Source: Nocardioides lacusdianchii (GTDB taxonomy: Bacteria; Actinomycetota; Actinomycetes; Propionibacteriales; Nocardioidaceae). From it: 64,000 nt of DNA. The translations under genes were made by a program, and so were the position numbers. The DNA lies in the NCBI RefSeq assembly GCF_020102855.1, contig NZ_JADHZD010000003.1:1-64000 (forward strand), written 5' to 3'. A model generated the notes under the pieces. That model saw only the letters and a list, made by a program, of their open reading frames with translations. It searched no databases and had not been told where the DNA came from. This document shows, one piece after another, positions 31,724 to 40,830 of this stretch (the first letter of the stretch is position 1; each line of letters starts with the position of its first letter).

Positions 31724-34700
31724 CTACCCGGTGGCGCCCCACTCCCGTTGCTCAACGATGGTCTCCGAGCGCAGCGGGAGGTCCTCGTCGAAGAGGTCGA
31801 GAACCTTCTCCCGGACCAGCTCGCCAGCGGCGTCGCGGCCGGATTCTGCCTCGGTCGCCGCGGCCTGATCCAGCCAGGGGATGTCGCTGTGCGGACTGGC
31901 CTTCCGCGCCGCGTCGCAGGCTAGCCGGACCAGGTCGGTGCGACCTTCCGCGATCGCTCGCGTGGCGAGCACGTGGGCTGCGTCATGGATTGCGCCGACC
32001 AGGATCTCGTCATGGCGCTGCTGGCCAGCCTGGAAGAGCCACTTGAAACGGTGCTCGCTGGCGGCCTCAAACGGGGCGCCGGTGACCAGGGATAGGGCGG
32101 TCAGCAGGTCCTCCTCGCAACCGTGGTCGCCGCGCTTCTGAGCCCGGAACTTCAGCCGCACGAACAAGTCTGCGCTGGTGAGCACCCCATCGAAGTCTCG
32201 GACGAGCTCGTAGGTCGGGCTGGTGCCTCGCCGGGCCCCTGCGCTCATGCTCGCGTCCGGCAACCAGTCGGTGCCGTCGGGTCGCGTGCCCAGCAGCGAC
32301 CGGGCGTTGGTCGCGCGGTTCTGGACCGTCTTCTGGGTCTTCCACCCGAAGGCAGCGGCGACCCGCTCGGCTGTCACTCCGTGGTCCTGAACGGCGAGAT
32401 AGGCGATGAAGGAGACGGTGCCGCTGAGGTTGCCGATGGCGCTTGGGTCACCTCCGTTGAGCGACGTCACCTCGACCGGTCCCAGCAGGTGCACCTTGGG
32501 TCGCGAGGAGGACTCGTCGAACCAATCGGCGACGTCCTGGTCCAAGGTCGGGTCGAGTGCATCGATCTCCGCGCGGATCTCCGCCGGAACGCTGGGCGCC
32601 CCTGCGGCGAGGTCCTCCGGGGTCGTTGCCCCCGTCGCCATGTAGATCTCATCGGCCTCAGGCAGCTGCGAGGTCGGGTCGTTGCCCTCGGTGTGCCGGG
32701 GCTCGGTGTACTCCTCGCGCAGCGCCCCGTCGGCACGGGCGTACTTGCCCAACGGTCCGTCATCGGACTGGGTTGCCGGCACCGGCTCGTCCTCAAGGTT
32801 GCGGGTGGCGGTGAGGAGGTCCGCCATCGGTGCCGCGTGCTCCGGCTGGATCGTGAACGCCTTGACACTGATCCCCCACATTGGCAGGAACGCCATCCCG
32901 TCGAGGCCCAGTTCCACCACCGGGGACTCCTCGTCGCCGTGCACCAGCACCACTCGGGACCGGTCGCGAGGTTCGATGTCTGAGATGAACTCGCCCTCGG
33001 GTCGGGAGGCCAGGACCATCACCACGGGGTGGGCGGTGTCCAGGAGCAGCCCGTCGCGCCGACGGGTCAGCACGTCGGCGTTCAGGTTCTGCTCGACTTC
33101 ACCCATCTCGCTGGTGAGCACAGCAGCGCGGGCCAGGGCGTCGCTCCGCTTGACCTGACGGAGCCGTCCCGGGTTCATGCGAATTGCCTCGGCCGCGAAC
33201 TCGTCAGCCAGCAGCACCTCGCAGCCCTCGGCCCAGTCGTTGACGGCCAGCTCGGCCACCATGAAGCGGATCAGGTCGGCGACCTGCTGCGGCTCGCCGC
33301 CGATGCCGCACATGCCCAACGTCTCCAGGTCGACCATCCAGGTGCGGCCGCTCTCGTCCAGTCCAACGCTCACGAGGGCGGGGTACGGAGCGGGCTGGGT
33401 CTCCAGGTCCTCCTCGAGGAAGGTCTCGCGCGGCAGGATCCACGCGCGCGCGTCCTCGGTGGCCGTCCAACCCCCTGGCACCTCGCGGGTGGCGGAGTGG
33501 GTGAACAGCAGGGTCAGGTCTTCCTCGCCAAGTACTGCGGCTCCCAGCTGTGGCAGAGGGCTGCCCGTCGCCTTGCAAGAAGCGGACACGTGCCGCAGTG
33601 CCCGGTCGAGGAACTCGACGTCAGCTTGTGCGTTTGCGCCGCTTTCGACCAGTGCTTGCTCCACCTCCGTGAGCTCGTCGGGCGTCGAGGCGATCGTCCG
33701 CCCGATCCGGCGGCTACGGAACTGACGACGACGGTTCGCTGCTAGTAGTCCCAAGGAACCCACTGAGAGACATACCGCGCTCGCAAGCAGTGCCCGCAGC
33801 GCGGTCATCTCACCCTCGTCCTCGGACTCGCCGACCTCGGCCGGGACCTGTTCCGAGAGGCGGGGGTCTCCCTGCTCCACCTCTGCCTGCGGGACGGCCG
33901 GACTAACCGAGGCCGAAGGAGCCGTCGAAGGAACCGGTGGCTGGTCCTGGCCAGCCGCATGGTCTGTGCTGCCCCTGTGTGCCCCGCCTTGCCGCTCATC
34001 AATGGCGTTGCCGCTTGAGCCGTCCGCGTCGTCCCGCTGACGCCCCCGGGACTGCGGAAGATGATCCTCGATTGGATTGACGGCACCGGCGCCCGGCAAC
34101 ACGAGCACCTGACCGGGACGAATCAGGTCCGGGTCGCCTCCGACCACGTCCTCATTGGCCTTGTAGAGCGCCTCCCAGTTGTCCGCGTCGCCGGTGGTCT
34201 CCCGCGCGATCTCCGACAGGGTGTCGCCCGGTCGCACGGTGACCGCGCCCATGTCGGGCCCCGCGCCTTCGGCCGGCACGCGCAGTTCCCAGCCTGGCTT
34301 GATGTGATCCGCAGCCACGAAGGTGCTGCCGTCGTTCATGGTGAGCCCTCTGTTGAGCTCTGCGATCTCTGGCCACCGAGCACCGTCGCCTAGGTGGCGT
34401 TCCGCGATGGACCACAGCGAGTCCAGCCGCATCACCGTCACCTGGGCAGTGCCGTGTTCCCGCTGCTGCTGCGAGGTGTCCTCACTGGCCCGACCTCGAT
34501 CCTGCTCGGCTGCAGCCACCTGCGCGTGAGCACCACTGGAGCTGGCAGCGGGTGTGGCGCTGTTTGTCGTGAGAGCCCCACCGCTGGCCGTCGCCGCTGT
34601 AGCGACGCCGGCGGCGACGGGCGTAGCCACGGTCGCGATGACCACAGCGGTGATGAGTCGCCGCGCGAGGTGCTGCTGCACACCGAGCGCGAAGGGCACC

Positions 34701-34948
34701 TCGAGCCGGACACGATCGTCGGTGAGGGCGGCCATCGCCTCCACGGCGATGCATGCCATCAGCTGGGCCCACAAGATCCACACGACGACGGCAAGAAGGC
34801 CAACGATCGCGCCATCGGTGAGCGGCGCCGACAGCGAGACGCCCTCGGCCGGCCAAGGGTTGCCGATGTATCGGAGCAGCGCCCACGGCGGGCCGACAAC
34901 GAGGGCAGCCAACACGCCCCCTGCTAGCAGTGCCTTGATGTGTCGCAT
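31724..34948 (-). CDS. Membrane LysM-BTAD protein of the Tad locus
   Basis: 1074 residues from ATG 34948 (AGAGAGGA upstream). Three N-terminal helices (about 5-25, 45-70, 105-130), then two LysM-type modules: VMRLDSLWSIAERHLGDGAR near 180 and VTVRPGDTLSEIARETTGDA near 245, with the DLIRPGQVLVLPG end. Another helix (ALLASAVCLSVGSLGLLAAN) is near 390. A large cytoplasmic region ends in a BTAD/SARP-like domain (KVHLLGPVEVTSLNG, TAERVAAAFGWKTQKTVQNR, ELVRDFDGVLTSADLF). LysM binds peptidoglycan; BTAD is found in activators. It may sense wall state for pilus expression. Such fusions are typical of actinobacterial Tad loci. Confidence 0.78.
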   Translation of the reverse strand: MRHIKALLAGGVLAALVVGPPWALLRYIGNPWPAEGVSLSAPLTDGAIVGLLAVVVWILWAQLMACIAVEAMAALTDDRVRLEVPFALGVQQHLARRLITAVVIATVATPVAAGVATAATASGGALTTNSATPAASSSGAHAQVAAAEQDRGRASEDTSQQQREHGTAQVTVMRLDSLWSIAERHLGDGARWPEIAELNRGLTMNDGSTFVAADHIKPGWELRVPAEGAGPDMGAVTVRPGDTLSEIARETTGDADNWEALYKANEDVVGGDPDLIRPGQVLVLPGAGAVNPIEDHLPQSRGRQRDDADGSSGNAIDERQGGAHRGSTDHAAGQDQPPVPSTAPSASVSPAVPQAEVEQGDPRLSEQVPAEVGESEDEGEMTALRALLASAVCLSVGSLGLLAANRRRQFRSRRIGRTIASTPDELTEVEQALVESGANAQADVEFLDRALRHVSASCKATGSPLPQLGAAVLGEEDLTLLFTHSATREVPGGWTATEDARAWILPRETFLEEDLETQPAPYPALVSVGLDESGRTWMVDLETLGMCGIGGEPQQVADLIRFMVAELAVNDWAEGCEVLLADEFAAEAIRMNPGRLRQVKRSDALARAAVLTSEMGEVEQNLNADVLTRRRDGLLLDTAHPVVMVLASRPEGEFISDIEPRDRSRVVLVHGDEESPVVELGLDGMAFLPMWGISVKAFTIQPEHAAPMADLLTATRNLEDEPVPATQSDDGPLGKYARADGALREEYTEPRHTEGNDPTSQLPEADEIYMATGATTPEDLAAGAPSVPAEIRAEIDALDPTLDQDVADWFDESSSRPKVHLLGPVEVTSLNGGDPSAIGNLSGTVSFIAYLAVQDHGVTAERVAAAFGWKTQKTVQNRATNARSLLGTRPDGTDWLPDASMSAGARRGTSPTYELVRDFDGVLTSADLFVRLKFRAQKRGDHGCEEDLLTALSLVTGAPFEAASEHRFKWLFQAGQQRHDEILVGAIHDAAHVLATRAIAEGRTDLVRLACDAARKASPHSDIPWLDQAAATEAESGRDAAGELVREKVLDLFDEDLPLRSETIVEQREWGATG

Positions 34949-35010
34949 CGTTGTTGTCCTCTCTGTCGAACAGGCTGTCTCCTGGCACGCCGTGGCGCAC
35001 ACGGCCCGCT

Positions 35011-35442
35011 TTAGTCGTCCTCGTCGATCGAGAGCGCAGTGGCGGTCGCCTTGACCGGGATGGAGCCCACCCCGACCGCGGAGAGCAGCTTGGTGTCCTG
35101 CTGTCCCGTGACGGTGACGGTGACTTCACCGCCGGCGATATCAACGGTTCCCTGCGCGCCCACCAACGCCAGGTAGGCCTGTGCGGCGTTGACCGCCCGC
35201 CCCGGGTCGACCATGGTCTGCCCGTCCCGAAGGGCACCCTGGTTGAGGGCGTCGGCCCCGGCCCGCGCGGCCTGCTCTGCGTTGTTCATCGCCTCGCGCT
35301 TGGCGCCGAGGGCGTACCCGCCGTCGATGACCAGCCCTGCGACCGCGAGCAGCGCCACGGTGAACAGGACCACGAAGATGGTCGCGGCCCCACGCTCATC
35401 CTGTCGCCGCGGCGGTCGCCGCATGGTGTCCGAGACCGTCAT
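35011..35442 (-). CDS. TadG/TadE-like pseudopilin 3
   Basis: 143 residues. RRQDERGAATIFVVLFTVALLAVAGLVIDGG has the N-terminal pattern of Tad pseudopilins: a basic stretch, the DERG(A/S) junction and one hydrophobic helix (cited positions 14-44). The rest is a small exported beta-rich domain (VTVTVTGQQ). ATG 35442 follows GGGGGGAACG. It is the last of three such genes. Tad pseudopilins are processed by a prepilin peptidase and prime pilus assembly; no peptidase gene is seen in this locus. Confidence 0.75.
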   Translation of the reverse strand: MTVSDTMRRPPRRQDERGAATIFVVLFTVALLAVAGLVIDGGYALGAKREAMNNAEQAARAGADALNQGALRDGQTMVDPGRAVNAAQAYLALVGAQGTVDIAGGEVTVTVTGQQDTKLLSAVGVGSIPVKATATALSIDEDD

Positions 35443-35460
35443 GTCGTTCCCCCCTTTGCC

Positions 35461-35886
35461 TCAGCCACCGCGGTACGTCTCGATCGGGACCACCGAGGTC
35501 GCGGAGAACACGCGGCTGCCGGGGAAGCCGGCCAGAGCCACGTCACTGAGCTTGGTCTTGCAGGACACGGTGACCGTGACGCGGCCACCGGGCTGGTAGC
35601 TCGACAAGTCCACGTCCACGTTGAGGTTGGTGCAGCTGACCCCGGCGTCTCCTAGCGATTGGGCGGCAGCGACCTCGGCGGCATGGGCGGACTGACTGGT
35701 ATTGCGCTCCAAAGACGCGGCTCGAGCCGAATCGGCGGCGACAGCCTCGATCTGTTGCCGCGCATGCGCCATCCGTCCCAAACCGACCACGAACAGCAAG
35801 ACCACCATGAGCACCGGCGCGATCAGAGTCAGCTCGATCGCTGACACCCCCCGCTCATCACGGCGGCCCAGACGCCAGCGGATCAT
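35461..35886 (-). CDS. TadE-like pseudopilin 2
   Basis: 141 residues. GRRDERGVSAIELTLIAPVL, with the conserved glutamate after the cleavage junction, leads into one helix (MVVLLFVVGLGRMAHARQQI), the classic TadE N-terminus. Two cysteines (VSCTNLNV and VSCKTKL) may form a disulfide outside the membrane. It overlaps its upstream neighbour by ATGA. Confidence 0.8.
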   Translation of the reverse strand: MIRWRLGRRDERGVSAIELTLIAPVLMVVLLFVVGLGRMAHARQQIEAVAADSARAASLERNTSQSAHAAEVAAAQSLGDAGVSCTNLNVDVDLSSYQPGGRVTVTVSCKTKLSDVALAGFPGSRVFSATSVVPIETYRGG

Positions 35887-36296
35887 GGGTTGTCCACCGG
35901 AGGCACATACTTCTCGACCGGACCTGAGGCACTCTCCGATACCGACAGCGAGAAGCCCGGCACCACCGACACGACCGTGCCCGTGACGGTGACCGAGGCG
36001 GTGTCGGCGGTCCGCCTGGCGGTGACGTCACGGTCCTTGAGGGTGCCCTCCCCCACGGCGGTGAGCAGCTGGAGCGCCCTCTCGCGACCCTGAGTCTGGG
36101 TCCCATCGAAGCGACGTGCCACGGCGGCACCTTCCTGGGCCGCCTGCTCCGCGATGTTGCGGGCATGGAACATCAGCCCGAACTGCACGATGAGCATGAG
36201 CAGGAACAGCAGCGCGGGCGCGGTGATGACGACCTGCGCTAGGGACATTGCCCCGCGCTCGTCATGGTCTCCTGGTCCCCTCATCTGCCGCTTCAC
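35883..36296 (-). CDS. TadE/G-like pseudopilin 1
   Basis: 137 residues. DHDERGAMSLAQVVITAPAL is a TadE-type junction, followed by the helix LLFLLMLIVQFGLMFHARNI and an exported domain with VTVTGTVVSVVPGF. The glutamate position of TadE holds glutamine (LAQVV), a small departure. First of three pseudopilins after the Flp-like gene. Confidence 0.78.
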   Translation of the reverse strand: MKRQMRGPGDHDERGAMSLAQVVITAPALLFLLMLIVQFGLMFHARNIAEQAAQEGAAVARRFDGTQTQGRERALQLLTAVGEGTLKDRDVTARRTADTASVTVTGTVVSVVPGFSLSVSESASGPVEKYVPPVDNP

Positions 36297-36342
36297 CCGC
36301 GAATCCCTCCCTCGAAGTCAGAGCCTGGTCACCAATCGGTGG

Positions 36343-36552
36343 TCACTCGGTCGGGATGGTGTTCGCCTTGTTGGTGAACTTGGTGACGATGATGGTGCAG
36401 ATTGCGATCGCGGCCGCCGCCAGAATCGCCACGATGATGACCGTCTGGGCGATCTCGCCGCGCTCGTCACGCTCACGACCGCCGCTGAGGGATGACGCCA
36501 GCACACTCATGTAGGTGCGCAGCATCTGGACCTCGGGAGAGTTGAGAACCAT
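36343..36552 (-). CDS. Flp-type pilin
   Basis: 69 residues, probably the major Tad pilus subunit. A basic leader of about 32 residues ends GGRERDERGEIAQT, then one helix (VIIVAILAAAAIAICTIIVT) and a short tail. The G/E-containing junction matches Flp prepilins (cleavage before a conserved Glu in the helix), although the leader is long. A 109-bp gap with a ribosome-binding site separates it from tadC, allowing separate, higher expression. Confidence 0.72.
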   Translation of the reverse strand: MVLNSPEVQMLRTYMSVLASSLSGGRERDERGEIAQTVIIVAILAAAAIAICTIIVTKFTNKANTIPTE

Positions 36553-36661
36553 CGGCTTACCTTTCTGTTTGCCCAGACGCCCAAGCGCCCGGGAAGTTGT
36601 TGTTGCTCGCTGGGGGCAAGTCCCACAGCGAGGTCTGAAGTGACAGGACGCCGGCCATTGC

Positions 36662-37561
36662 TCAGATCCCCATCACCGCGACGACCGCGGGGAACCCAAG
36701 GAAGAGCACGAAGCCGATGAACAGCACCACCTGCGCCATCTCCATGGACTGATCCGCCTTGGCCGCGGCGCCCTCGGCCTCGGCCAGCTGGCGGCGTCGT
36801 TGGGTGGAGGCTCGGGCCGTCAGCGACTGGCGGACCTTGGCGCCGTCGTCGGCGACCAGCATCAAAGCCCCGCCCAGGTCCTGGAGCTCCTGCATGCCTG
36901 TGCGCTTGCCCAGGTCGGCTAGCGCCGCCCATGGGGTGTCTCCGACCAGGCGGGCGCGGTCGATCGTCGAGCGCAGCAGCTCGAAAGCCCATCCCGTGCC
37001 GATCCGCGCCGCCGTGGGCAGAGCCTCGGGGATGCCGCGGCCACCGGCCAGCGACATCGCCACCAGGTCGAGGTAGCACGACAACGCCCGACGCAGCTCG
37101 TGCCGCCGCTGCTCAGCCGCCTGGACGACCGACAGGTCGGGTACCCAGAAGAACAGTGCACCGAGCGCGAGGCCACCGACCGCCGGCACCGTCAGCGGAG
37201 GGGTCACCCCGACCGCCATCATGGTGACGGTCAAGATCGTCGGCAGCAGCAGCCCGAGCAGCCCGTAGGTCATCTTGCGGACCAAGTGCCCCTCGAGGGT
37301 GTAGTCGGTCAGCTCGAGGTCGGCGCGCAGCTTGCCGAGCGTGATGCCCCGTTGCGCGAGCTGCGCAACCAGCCAACGCCCGAGCCGGCCCTGCCAGCTG
37401 GTGTCGTCGACGTCGAGCTCAACGACTGCGGCCTGGCGGGCCCGCTGCCGCTCCCACCGGCCCACGACGCTGGCCAACGCCGGCCGGGGCGGCACCAGAG
37501 CGAACACCAGCAGGCACAGCGAGGCGCCCAGGGCGGCACCGAGGAGAAGCCCGAACGTCAT
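36662..37561 (-). CDS. tadC: TadC-like inner membrane platform protein
   Basis: 299 residues of the GspF/T2SSF family. Helices at about 3-22, 100-150 and 275-297. The cytoplasmic part carries RRALSCYLDLVAMSLAGGRG and EALPTAARIGTGWAFELLRS, with LQDLGGALMLVADDGAKVRQ, matching TadC. With TadB it forms the platform on which the TadA ATPase acts. ATGA overlap with tadB upstream. Confidence 0.88.
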   Translation of the reverse strand: MTFGLLLGAALGASLCLLVFALVPPRPALASVVGRWERQRARQAAVVELDVDDTSWQGRLGRWLVAQLAQRGITLGKLRADLELTDYTLEGHLVRKMTYGLLGLLLPTILTVTMMAVGVTPPLTVPAVGGLALGALFFWVPDLSVVQAAEQRRHELRRALSCYLDLVAMSLAGGRGIPEALPTAARIGTGWAFELLRSTIDRARLVGDTPWAALADLGKRTGMQELQDLGGALMLVADDGAKVRQSLTARASTQRRRQLAEAEGAAAKADQSMEMAQVVLFIGFVLFLGFPAVVAVMGI

Positions 37562-38460
37562 CGGGTCCCACCTCCAGCAAGCCCGGGCTGCAACGCCGCG
37601 TCGACCTGGTCGACACCGACCAAGAACCGCTCAGGCGGGCGCAGGTTCGCCGCGGACCTGATCCACATCAGGCCACCGGCGAAGACCGCGAGCACGACCG
37701 CGAGCATCAACTGGCCCAGCGGAGTGGAGTACGGGGCGACGTAGTCGCGGGAGAACACCGCCATCCCGCCCGCGAAGATCGCGGTGGCACCGACGATGAT
37801 CAACGCGGTCCGGCGCAGACTCTTGCGGCCCTCCTCGATCCGACGTCGCATGTCGACCTCCTCGCGTGCCGCGCTCGCCAGGGCGGTGAGGGTGGCCACC
37901 AGGCCCGGGCCGCGCAGCTTGGAGTTGAGGATCAGTGCCGCCACGACCAGGTCGGCGGAGGAGTCCTCGAACTCCTCCGCGAACGCAGCCAGCGCCTGGG
38001 TGAGCGGGATCTGCACTCGCAGACGTCCCTCGAGCCGCTGGAGCGCCGGCTGGAGCACTGGCGGTGCGGCAGTCAGGGAGTGCCGGATCGCGTCCTCGAG
38101 TCCCACCGACCCGGCGATGGAATCACGCAGCGACTCGGTCCACGTGGCCAAGGCCTCGACCCGCTCGACCTGCCCGGTCGCGGTCTTGCCGCCGCCGAAC
38201 ATTGTGGGCCACAGGTAGATCACCGCGGCGGCCGCGCCTGCGGCTACGGGCCACCTGGTGAGGACCGCGACCAGCACCGCGACGCCGAGCGCGATGAGCG
38301 CACGTCGACGGGCCGCGCTGCCCCACAGCGCGTTCCCGCGACCCTTGCTGGCTCGCGTCCGTGTCGGAGGCCGCCACCCCATCAGGGCCGCGGCCAGGAG
38401 CAGGATGCTGCCACCAAGCGCGAGCCCAAGCAGAAGACCAGAGACCGCCGTCAGGGACAT
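37558..38460 (-). CDS. tadB: TadB-like inner membrane platform protein
   Basis: 300 residues from ATG 38460. T2SSF domain in the middle (VEALATWTESLRDSIAGSVG, LEDAIRHSLTAAPPVLQPAL, AEEFEDSSADLVVAALIL), flanked by helices near 10-30, 65-95, 230-250 and 260-280. Partner of TadC. Six bases separate its start from the tadA stop. Confidence 0.88.
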   Translation of the reverse strand: MSLTAVSGLLLGLALGGSILLLAAALMGWRPPTRTRASKGRGNALWGSAARRRALIALGVAVLVAVLTRWPVAAGAAAAVIYLWPTMFGGGKTATGQVERVEALATWTESLRDSIAGSVGLEDAIRHSLTAAPPVLQPALQRLEGRLRVQIPLTQALAAFAEEFEDSSADLVVAALILNSKLRGPGLVATLTALASAAREEVDMRRRIEEGRKSLRRTALIIVGATAIFAGGMAVFSRDYVAPYSTPLGQLMLAVVLAVFAGGLMWIRSAANLRPPERFLVGVDQVDAALQPGLAGGGTR

Positions 38461-38465
38461 ACCGC

Positions 38466-39764
38466 TCACCACCCTCCGGTGCTCGGCTGCTGCCACCCGG
38501 CGGCAGCCAGGTAGTCCAGTCGTTGCGGAGTGGTGCCGGTCCAGGTCGCCGACCCGTGCGGGCCCGCGGAGAAGATCTCCGAGGCCAGCACCGAGTCTTC
38601 GTAGCCGTTGACCTCGAGGATGGAGTCCAGGCGCCGCTTGCCGGTCTTGGGGTGGCGGCTGATGAACACCACATAGTCCAGGCCGCCGGCGATGAGCCGG
38701 AACGATGCCTCGTGCGGGAGCCGCTCTTGGGACTGAATGGCGTAGGTGGCGATCCGTTCGAACACCTCGCGTGAGCTGCGTGCGTGGATCGTCGACATCG
38801 ACCCGTCGTTGCCCTGTCCCATTGCGTTGAGCATCTGGACGATCTCGGGGCCGAGGACCTCACCGACGATGACCCGATCGGGCGCCATGCGCAGGGTGCG
38901 CCTCACCAGGCGGTCCATGCCGATGTAGCCCTGGCCCTCGGAGTTGGCCAGCCGCACCTCCATCGGCACACAGTTGGGGTGCCGGTCCTCAAATTTGTGC
39001 AGCCCAAGCTCGAGCGCGTTCTCCACGGTGACGATGCGTTCCTCGGGCCCGATCTCGGCCGCCAGAGCCCTGAGCAGGGTGGTTTTCCCACTCTTGGTGC
39101 CGCCGGCGATCATGATGTTGAACCGGGCCTGGACGATCGCGCGCAGGAAGTCGGCGGCCTCATCGGTGATCGTGTCGTTGCCGACCAGGTCTGCCAGCTC
39201 GGCCTTCTCCCAGCGGTGTCGACGGATCGACACCGACGGCCACGGGGCGACGCCCATGACCCCCGACAGACGCGATCCATCCGGCAGGGTGAGGTCCAGC
39301 TCCGGGTTGGCGGCGTCCCAGGGCCGCGAGTTCAGGCCGGCGTACGCAGCCAACCCCTGGATCACTTCGATCAGTTCCTCGTCGCTGCTCGCGACCGACT
39401 CAGCAAGCTCCCACGGCGTCTTCGACTCGGCCCGGGACACCCAGACGTTGTCGTAGCCGTTGATCGCGATCTCCTCGATCGACTCGTCGTTCAGCAGCGA
39501 CTGGAGGCGCCCGGCACCGAACATGCGTGCATGCACACCTTCGGCGAGCTCCTGCTCGATCTCGGGGTTCAGCGGAGACTGCCCCACCGCCAGGAGCTTC
39601 TCGGCGTGCTCGCGGATGACGTCAGCGATCAGCCGGCGCGTGTACTGCTGCTCATTGGCGCCGGCCAGCTCGCCCTGGCCGCTGCGAAGCCGCCTCTGCT
39701 GCTCGCGGTGCAACCGGTCCCCGACCTCGCGGTGAACGGTGCGAAGCAGATCTGGATCAACCAT
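38466..39764 (-). CDS. tadA: TadA/CpaF secretion ATPase of the element
   Basis: 432 residues. Full-length type II/IV secretion ATPase: N-terminal helical domain, EEIAINGYDNVWV near 95, Walker A IMIAGGTKSGKTTLL near 215, RMAPDRVIVGEVLGPE near 290 (Walker B with Glu), STIHARSSREVFER near 315, and a complete C-terminal domain ending TTPQRLDYLAAAGW. It powers Tad pilus assembly. It is a separate gene from the truncated chromosomal cpaF at 50138-51172. Confidence 0.92.
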   Translation of the reverse strand: MVDPDLLRTVHREVGDRLHREQQRRLRSGQGELAGANEQQYTRRLIADVIREHAEKLLAVGQSPLNPEIEQELAEGVHARMFGAGRLQSLLNDESIEEIAINGYDNVWVSRAESKTPWELAESVASSDEELIEVIQGLAAYAGLNSRPWDAANPELDLTLPDGSRLSGVMGVAPWPSVSIRRHRWEKAELADLVGNDTITDEAADFLRAIVQARFNIMIAGGTKSGKTTLLRALAAEIGPEERIVTVENALELGLHKFEDRHPNCVPMEVRLANSEGQGYIGMDRLVRRTLRMAPDRVIVGEVLGPEIVQMLNAMGQGNDGSMSTIHARSSREVFERIATYAIQSQERLPHEASFRLIAGGLDYVVFISRHPKTGKRRLDSILEVNGYEDSVLASEIFSAGPHGSATWTGTTPQRLDYLAAAGWQQPSTGGW

Positions 39765-40062
39765 CGCGTTTCACCCACTGGTCTCGTCGGTACACCGGAA
39801 TCGAAGGCTCCCGCTTGAGGTCATGCCCATGCGCCCGAGCTGCGCTGGCGAGCATCGCGGTGACAACGAACAGGCCGAAGCCCAGTGCGGTTGCCACACT
39901 GGCGGGCGACGCATGCAGGACGATCGCGGCAACCCCACAGAGCGCAGCGACGAACACCCCCATCCACATGGTCAACCGCCGCTGCTGCGTCTGGTGAGCG
40001 CGAATGAGAGCGCCGACCTGCTCGTCGTCGCTGAGCACTGCAGGAGTCGGCTCGGCGTTCAT
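39757..40062 (-). CDS. Small two-helix membrane protein in Tad locus
   Basis: 101 residues. A soluble N-terminus, two helices (MWMGVFVAALCGVAAIVLHA and VATALGFGLFVVTAMLASAA) and a basic C-terminus. It overlaps both neighbours (cpaE-like upstream by ATGA, tadA downstream by 8 bp). Family not recognised; position suggests a Tad assembly accessory. Confidence 0.55.
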   Translation of the reverse strand: MNAEPTPAVLSDDEQVGALIRAHQTQQRRLTMWMGVFVAALCGVAAIVLHASPASVATALGFGLFVVTAMLASAARAHGHDLKREPSIPVYRRDQWVKRDG

Positions 40063-40826
40063 GCCGGCACCACCTCAACCATGCCGAGAGACGCCGCGAG
40101 TGCTTTCGCTCCGCGCAGCAGCAGTGTGCGTCCCAGCCGACCGGAGGGAGACTCTCCCTGCTCAAGCCGGGCGAGCGCCTTGGGATCGAAGGGCACGGAA
40201 GCCGTAGGCCAAACGGCCATCCCCGCATCGTCGAGCACCTGGTCGAGGTCCGCACGGTCGCGACTGGCGCGGGCATCTGGTCCCACCAGCACCGGGCAGA
40301 CGGGGATTGCTGCGACCTGCGCCAAAGCCCCCATCAAGTCTTGGACGTCCTCCCGTAGGTGCATCACCGACTCCAGCGTTGCCGCGGCGACGGTAAGCAG
40401 GTGGGTGGAGTGCTCGGCCAGTGGCATCACGGCGCTGGCCCGGTCCAGTCGGCCGAGGTCTGCGATGACGTCGACCTCGGCGTCCACGCAGGCGGTGGCG
40501 ATCGTGGGCCACAGTGCGGAGAAAGCTCTGGCCTGTCCGGCCCGGGTCACGCCCTGGACGAGGCTCACCCCGCAGGCGAGCAGCTGCGCCTCGTCGACCA
40601 CCACCCCCGCACCGGGAAGTCCGCCCCGTACCGCGGCGGCGAGTTGCAGCAGTCCCTTGTTTGCAGCCACAGGGCCGCCGTGAGCTGCCTTGCACCTGTA
40701 TGCCAGGTCTCCACCGGACGGATCTGCCTCGAGCAACACGGCCGGGCGCGGCCACATGGCTGCCAGCGCCAACGCTGTCGAAGTGACGCCTGGGGAGCCC
40801 TTCACTGAGGCGATTGATATGAGCAC
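40059..40826 (-). CDS. CpaE-like ParA-family protein
   Basis: 255 residues from GTG 40826, with GGGGAG seven bases upstream. SIASVKGSPGVTSTALALAA is a deviant Walker A: the signature lysine is kept, but the second lysine of GK(T/S) is replaced by Val. VDVIADLGRLDRASAVMPLA is in the Walker B/switch place. CpaE proteins localise Tad machinery at the pole; a weak or absent ATPase activity is common in this group. Confidence 0.7.
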   Translation of the reverse strand: MLISIASVKGSPGVTSTALALAAMWPRPAVLLEADPSGGDLAYRCKAAHGGPVAANKGLLQLAAAVRGGLPGAGVVVDEAQLLACGVSLVQGVTRAGQARAFSALWPTIATACVDAEVDVIADLGRLDRASAVMPLAEHSTHLLTVAAATLESVMHLREDVQDLMGALAQVAAIPVCPVLVGPDARASRDRADLDQVLDDAGMAVWPTASVPFDPKALARLEQGESPSGRLGRTLLLRGAKALAASLGMVEVVPA

Positions 40827-40830
40827 GAGC

